Shown in pieces: positions 57,593 to 64,000 of a stretch of 64,000 bases of DNA. Every line of letters begins with the position of its first letter. The stretch's first letter is position 1. Both the position numbers and the translations under genes were made by a program. The notes beneath the pieces are model-generated. The model was given only the letters and a program-made list of their open reading frames with translations, made no database searches and was not told the DNA's origin. The DNA lies in the NCBI GenBank assembly GCA_031772625.1, contig CM062805.1:515758102-515822101 (forward strand), written 5' to 3'. Source of the stretch: Pinus tabuliformis (lineage: Eukaryota; Streptophyta; Pinopsida; Pinales; Pinaceae).

Positions 57593-58938
57593 GTGGGCCA
57601 AGGGAAAGAAGTCCCAAGGTGAGGAGGGCAGAAAAAAGATGCACTTGATGAAAATTAAGTGTTTTTCACTGTAATCAGCATGGACACTGTGCTAAGAACT
57701 GCGCACAGAAGAAAGCAAGCAAGAAGGATCGGACAGTAGCGACAATAGGTGAGGCTCTCACTTCATAATTCAAACTTGATTTCTCTCTCATTACTTTCAT
57801 TTTCGACACTACCATGGGAGGCATGTGGTATCTTGATAGCAGTGCCTCATTCCATATAACGAGGAATAAAGATCTCTTTAGTGATTTTGAGGAGAAATAC
57901 CTGAAGCAGAGCATAGAGTTTGGAGATGACGATAGGTATAGAGCTACCAGGATCGGTACGGTTACCTTTCAAAGGGAGTCTGGCTCCCCTCTTAGGATCA
58001 CAGATGTGATGTATGTTCCAAGACTAAAGAAGAATCTTGTTTCAGTCGTGGTATTGGAAGACCGTGGCTATGATGTGGTTTTTAGTAAGGGAAAGGTTTT
58101 CCTTAGACACATCACCACGAGACAGGTGAAACAAATCAGTGCACGGGTCAAGAACCTGTATGCTCTTGAGGTTCAAGATGCATGCAAATCCTTGAGGAGC
58201 AAGGCAAAGGTTAGAGACTTGGTGGTTGAGAGGGAGAGTAAATTACCTCTCAACATGCAACCCTAGAAGAAGCCTCAGAAGCAACTTCAGGAAGTTGTGG
58301 AGAAACCACAACTAGAGAAGCTGAGAAAAGACTGAGTGGAGAGATCCACTCAAGCAGAGAAGAAGCATTCTTAGACAATTGTGAATCTGACACAATTGGA
58401 GAAGTCGATAGGAGACTGAGTGGAGGCATCCACTCATGCAGAGACCTCAAGTAGGGGGAAGTTTTGAGCCAAGTGGGTAGAGGGATCACATGCAACCATA
58501 CGTCTAGGTGTGATGTGGGGTGATTTGAAGTGATGGTCCTAAGAGAGATGAAATTGGGCAGGGTCCATTGAGTGGTTTTATCTCATGGATCGTACCTTGC
58601 TACGAGAGCCCAAAGTACATAGTAGCAGGAGGAATCAATGGGATCGATGCAGTCAGAGATAAAACTGATAGAGGCTAGAGCAGTGAAATACTGAAGAAGC
58701 GTAGAGAGGGTTGACAACATTGCAAAAAGACAGAGTCAATAGAAGCACAAAGTTTTCAGTTGATAAAGGCAATAGTAGTGAGATACTTTGATGATAGAGG
58801 CATCATTCTAATTCAGGTTGGATGTTTTTTGTTTCTAGAGTTGCTGGAGCAACAACACTAGAGAGAAGTGTTGCATGCAGAACATTCCAAAGGTTTAGGA
58901 TTGAGATCGAGTTGAATTCCTTTCTTGTTGAGAGGGAG
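57593..58938 (+). pseudogene. copia gag end, protease/pre-integrase and 3' internal region, copy 2
   Basis: Counterpart of 16106-17451. The zinc knuckle with the same inserted base is near 57660. The 150-codon protease/pre-integrase stretch is 57814-58266 with the same Asp-Ser-Ser-Ala change and a few substitutions (Asp to Tyr in EEK(D/Y)L, Pro to Gln in TTR(P/Q)VKQ). The 5' half of gag and the 5' LTR are lost. Confidence 0.85.
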
Positions 58939-59844
58939 TGTTGAAAATAGCAACAAGAAATGATAAAAATAGAATCCAGAAATTCCAGTTTAATTTGTCC
59001 TTGAATTAAACTGAGAATTAAAATCAAATTTTATTCTCATAGAAACTTGTAATAGTTAACTAGAGTGAGTTGACTTAGTTAACTTAGGAATTTCGAGTTG
59101 GAAGTCTTTCTGAAGTCATGTATATGTTCTCCCTATATTATAGGGGTCCAGGATGAGTTAAGTATGAGTTGTAATTAGTTAACTTAGTTTATTGAGTTAA
59201 GTCCAGTTAAATTAGTTCCAAACTGTTTGAGGAACTAATAGTGAGTTAACAGTTAGTTGATGCATTAGTGCACTCAACTAGTGCTACTCTAGTTAACTGA
59301 ATATTTACTCATCAGAAACTCATGCATGTCGATTTTGAGAAAGACCCAATTGAGACTAGAGTGCATGGACAATGTACTATTTGTTTTAGATTTTTCTGAG
59401 TTGCACTGATAGTGCATGCATTCAGGAACTGATCCTTAAGGGATTGCGCAATTTTTAGAGGATATATTTCCCTTTAAATAAAATCAATCCTCCATAAGAA
59501 TTACACATTTGAATAAAGACATGGAGATATTTTTAACAGGCTAAGATTTGGCCTTGAGATTGCTTATGAGTTGGAGATTGAATTTGCTGAGTGCTGGGAT
59601 TGTTCTTGAGAGAAAAAGCATTGTAATTTCATCTTGATTTTCCAGATTAATACAATATAGTAGTGGGGTTTTGAGCTGTGGCTTTCCCCGGATATTTATT
59701 GTGTTATGTGCCCTTGATTTTCTTCCTCTTGTTGATTATTGTTTGCTCGATCTTTATGGGCTTCTGCTGTAAAGAGTAGAAGTAGATTTTTGTCTCTTGT
59801 TTTAGTAGATTACGTGAGCTTGTGAATCCACAAGATTTTCTACA
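58939..59844 (+). repeat. 3' LTR of copia element, copy 2
   Basis: Counterpart of 17452-18357, followed by GTGCA (59845-59849). With its 5' LTR deleted, this LTR has no partner at this locus. Confidence 0.9.
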
Positions 59845-59849
59845 GTGCA

Positions 59850-62347
59850 TTGCACATTCCCTGTAGGCAACCGGGAAGATTGATGACTAGAACTGAAAAT
59901 GCGTAGTTCAGTTTGGGCAAACACCAGGAGAGTGTAGTCTCGATGGACAATATGGGAGGCTGGCACCTAGAACTACACAGTTTGAGCCAAGCTAGGACAA
60001 GCTCTTCACAATTTCAGAAGCCAAGGAAGAGTCCTTGAGCTCCTATTTTGCGCAGTGCATGCAATGAAGTGTGAGATCCGAGCAAGGGGGGCCCATATCT
60101 GCCTAAGGGGAGTGTGAAAATCAGGTAGATCTGAAGGATGGTATGATGTTGAGTGAATATCTGACTAATAATTGATGCATGCAAGTGAAACAAGTGTAGG
60201 AATCAATTAAAATGAAGGAAAACAAAGCATGTGAAGAGAGTTGCCACAACGACGACCATTAGTGCAAAAACAGGGTAACTCATGTGACACTTGGGAAAGG
60301 TAATATAAAACTTGAAACAACATTTCTACATGTTAAAACAAGTTAAAACACCAATAATCATTCAAAGAAACAATTGAAAAACACTCTCACAAGCTAAACA
60401 ACAAAAAGTGACAAAAAAAGCAGCAAAAGACTAGAAAAGAAAAACTCACCTGGAAAAGCGATGACAATCACACCTAAGTTTCCTTGATCTCCTTGGGAAT
60501 TCTTGAGCTCTGAGATTGAGTGTGAAAATGAGATCTAGTAGCATCGATTAAATATATTTGGTCAAATTAGGGTCTATGATGCACATACCTAAAATCAAGG
60601 AAAAAATGACACTTGGCAACAATATGCAAAATAACTCAAGTGCCTCCTTTGTGTTGCTAAAAATAGATCCCTATTTTTTTGGGATGCTTTTTTATTTTAT
60701 TTTTTATTTTTTGGGAAAAACTGCCATGAATTGCCTAGAAAGATTGCACAGTTTTGAGAAGAACCAGGAAACTCTCTGGCCCATGCATTGCGCAGTTTCT
60801 GGGCTTAATGGGTTCTGCACAATTTCTAAGCTGAGTGGCTCTAGGCTGCCTTTTCATGTCTGCACATTTTTCTAGCTCAAGACTAGTTTCCATCTAGTAC
60901 TGCGTATTTCCTGAGCTCAAGGCTCACTGGCACTCAAGATTGTACAATATTTCCCAAGATCAAGGCAAGTTGCACTCAAGAATTACGCAGTTCTATAAGG
61001 AAATCACGGAACTGTCGAATTACCAAGTCAAGAGATTGACTTGTGGGTTAGAAAAAAGAATTGAGTGAGAAAACACAAGCCAATATGAAAAAATAAAGCC
61101 TAGTCGAAGTGCAAGTACCTGAATCAATGTAAGATGAGTTGTTGTGGTTTAGAAGGGAGGCTCCAAAATCAAAGCATAGACAAAATTTTGGACGGTGGTT
61201 GTAGTTTCTACAACACCACCAAACCTAACTTAACAACTGTGATGGCTCAATTTATGATGATGGCCCACCTTGCATAGGCACAACAACTAATTTTTTAAGG
61301 AGTCAAACCATGGGGATGATTATAACAAAACCCCACCTCGCCCCCAATTGACCTATATAGGCAAATGGCCCAATTATATAAGAAATATTAAATCTCTTTA
61401 AATAATAGATAAGCAATTCACAATCCACATTCTGACTGCAATTAAAAATGACTGAAAATCACATATCGCAAACCAGGTGAGGGTAGGGGTTTTCCATCAA
61501 ATTTTTTTTGTGTGCTTTTTTTCCATATGTGTGTAAGCCCACATTACATGAATTCAATATGAATGCTAACACAAACCCATGAGAACCTAGGTACAATATG
61601 AATTCCATGGTGTGCACCTCCAAGTTGTAAAGCTGAAGGATGCATATCTCGATTTCACACAACCTCTAGCTTTGTAAACTTGAGGTGCCTATCACATCTA
61701 AATGGGCCTCTCCTAATTTCAAATCTAAATGGGGAAATGATAAGAAGTTAACATGATCTATCCTTGACAACTGTTCGGCTCTAAGGAGTGATAACCTGTT
61801 CTTCTATAGCCCTATCTTCACCATAGACATCATAAACTTATGGCAAGAATGTTGGGGGCTAATTAGCATGAGATTTAGTTTTTTGTCTAAACTTCACCAA
61901 TTCAAAAGATTTTTGTTTTTCACGGAGTCTAACATAAAAGCAACATTTGGGAAAGGTGGTTGCTCACCATCAGAGCAAAGATGCTCTTGCAGGCTTCCAT
62001 TGGGCATGAAATCACACTAAGAATATGTGATCATGGTCTGCACAATAACCAATCCGTGCAAGCATGGTCAGTGGAGATAGCTCAAAACATCAACCTGTTA
62101 AAGCAAAGAAGCCATAACAAATAACATCTTTAGCATATATATATATATGGGTAGAGTATGTATGCATTCATAGACTTTAGCAGTCAAATCACTACATAAA
62201 GGTGGGTCCCCTGTCCCACAAATAAGGTGGGCTCATACACCAATTTGGTGTCTAGCTTTGCTGTGACCATAGTAAATTTAGGGGCGAATAATCGCCCAAA
62301 GGAGAAATTTAAGGCTTTTTATATTTTAATGGGGCGAATTTTTAATT

Positions 62348-62381
<34 letters not shown>

Positions 62382-62947
62382 TTTTAATAGCCCTCATTTT
62401 ATTTAAAAATTAATTTATTTTTTTTATTTTAGCCCAGGGTAGATAAACTAACCGAATCGTATTCCCTTAAAATTGCCCCATTTTGATATTTTTCTCCTGG
62501 TTTGGGAGATCAAAATCGCCATTTCTGATTTACAGTTTGGTTTTTTTGGTTTGGGAGTGGTTTGTGAAATTGTGAGGGTCGATTTGGTCCTGGGAGGATA
62601 TATTTGTTTTGAAATGGAGGGCGGAGGTTAATTTGTTTTCAAATGGAGGGTGGCTACCTGTTTTCACAGATTCAGCCCACTATTTTCACGAATTCTGGAT
62701 TCATCGTGTATATGGCTCCCTGTTTTCATGGATTCATGGTGTATATGGCTCCCTGGCTCCCTGTTTTCACGAATTCATCCTGTATAAAATTGTTTTGAAA
62801 TAGGGTTTTTGATCATAGTTCACAAATCATATTTTCTATTTAGCAGCAGTAGTTTAGGTGCGATATTCTTGCATTTTCAATCCACTTATTCTTCTCTTGT
62901 TTTGGTATCCATGGTTTCTTGGATCTAAATGTCTCATGCCATTGCAG
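59850..62947. other. Non-coding stretch, duplicate of 18363-21461
   Basis: Same degenerate TGCRCARTTTC motif zone (about 59850-61010), same short repeats, and AT tract at about 62350-62378. No gene. Confidence 0.7.
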
Positions 62948-63051
62948 CAACAACAACAACAGTTGGTACTTGACAGAATTGTTGGCTGAGCGCGAGAAAT
63001 TAGGCCCCTTTATGCAGGTCCTGCCCATCTGTAGCCGGCTTTTGAATCAAG
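62948..63051 (+). pseudogene. Orphan STAR/KH exon, copy 2
   Basis: Duplicate of 21462-21565, with identical coding sequence and splice sites in what I compared. Confidence 0.65.
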
Positions 63052-64000
63052 GTAAGTTGGCTTCATATTCCTTGTTTTTCTTTAAGTTTGAAGTAGGGGA
63101 GAAGATAGTTGTTGAGTATGATACATATTATCAGTTGTTTTGGAAGGCCAAATTAGGTGGATTCACGCCTCCTGCAGTTGGAACAGGGGTTATAATCACT
63201 TTGCCAACCAAAGTTGAATGCTTCTGTTGGTTGGGAAGCACATATAACCGTGGTTGCAAGAGACCATGAATTTTTTTTAAGGGTTGGATATCAAATTTTG
63301 TTAAAGATTCTCTCCATCTGCCTGTTACCCCACAAGCAAAAGAGAATCAACTAAAGCTAAACAAACATGTAGAAGTATCATTATGCTGATTTGGATTTCA
63401 TCTTTTGGAAAGAAGATTTGGCTTCAAAATTAACCTCAATGGTGTATCGAATTTTCAGGAAATGGTCCATTCTGACTGTGGCCGAGGCCTTGTACATGAT
63501 GGAAGTATTGAGGAAGTGATAACTGATAATAACCTCTTTACATCTGATAGAAAAGTTGAACAGAGATCATAGTATTCAACACGTGAGTGCGTTTCAATAT
63601 ATGAGAACTTTATAAGGTATGCTCAACTGTATTGAATGTTGCTTTATTTTGCTGCCAAATTTATCCACGGTGACTGTTTTTATATACAACACTAGAGCTG
63701 CTCGTAGTATGCATAATATTTGACTAGACCATGTCGGGCATTGCAAAAATTTTCTTTTCTCTTAATTTTACCCATGGCTGAATCTTTGCTTCCACTTATT
63801 CTGCTATGTTTTTCAGAGCATGCAATGGATTTTTCATATTTAACATTATCTTGCCATTTACCCCAGTCATTTGGACTTTGATAAACCACTGACAATACGT
63901 TTTTAACAAGCAAAGTGGCCTACATTGTTGAACCATTGGGGGAATGATCCAAGATATTTAGCAGCAGTGGATTTCTCATCTCAGAAATTTTAAATATCCC
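63052..64000. other. Non-coding stretch, duplicate of 21566-22514
   Basis: Continues the match to the last base or so of the window; the duplication therefore probably extends beyond it. Confidence 0.7.

Overview
The window looks like nuclear DNA of a seed plant with a large, repeat-rich genome. The reasons are spliced fragments of plant gene families (a BOR-type boron transporter, a helper-type NLR, a STAR/KH protein), LINEs whose second ORF ends in an RNase H domain, and nested LTR retrotransposons. The style of the repeats and of the NLR fragment would suit a gymnosperm, but I cannot fix the taxon. I found no bacterial operons, CRISPR arrays, tRNA or rRNA genes, and no intact host gene.

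Layout, left half. 1-4492 is an old Ty3-type LTR element on the minus strand that carries only gag (3' LTR cut by the window edge, internal region 287-2662, 5' LTR 2663-4492, target duplication CTTAC). 5594-18357 is a Ty1/copia element on the plus strand (LTRs of about 905 bp, target duplication GTGCA) that keeps gag and the protease/pre-integrase part but has lost integrase and reverse transcriptase. Inside its gag, with target duplication GTGGG, sits a third non-autonomous family at 7242-16105 in a three-LTR arrangement (LTR, remnant, LTR, internal, LTR). Its internal region encodes a G-patch plus zinc-knuckle protein instead of pol. 18358-26150 is mostly non-coding, with one orphan STAR/KH exon and several short direct repeats.

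Middle. 26151-28207 is a 5'-truncated BOR boron transporter pseudogene with clean splice sites but several stops and frameshifts; a long (AT)n tract lies in one intron. 29222-32456 is a 5'-truncated LINE with an undamaged RT to RNase H reading frame and an 18-bp perfect target duplication. 33242-33832 is an LRR fragment resembling RPW8-type helper NLRs. 37297 to about 45250 is an older, broken LINE of related type with a Ty3/gypsy fragment (about 41851-43370) lodged between its ORF1 and ORF2. 45500-52005 holds two diverged, decayed copies of a protein family I do not recognise.

Right end. 52335-64000 repeats the left end: 53882-56699 matches 1-2820 and 56700-64000 matches 15213-22514, at roughly 99 % identity by hand sampling, with the intervening 12.4 kb missing. 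Target duplications show that the left arrangement is ancestral and that the right copy has lost 12.4 kb. This is either a recent segmental duplication of more than 50 kb period or two haplotypes placed in series by the assembler.
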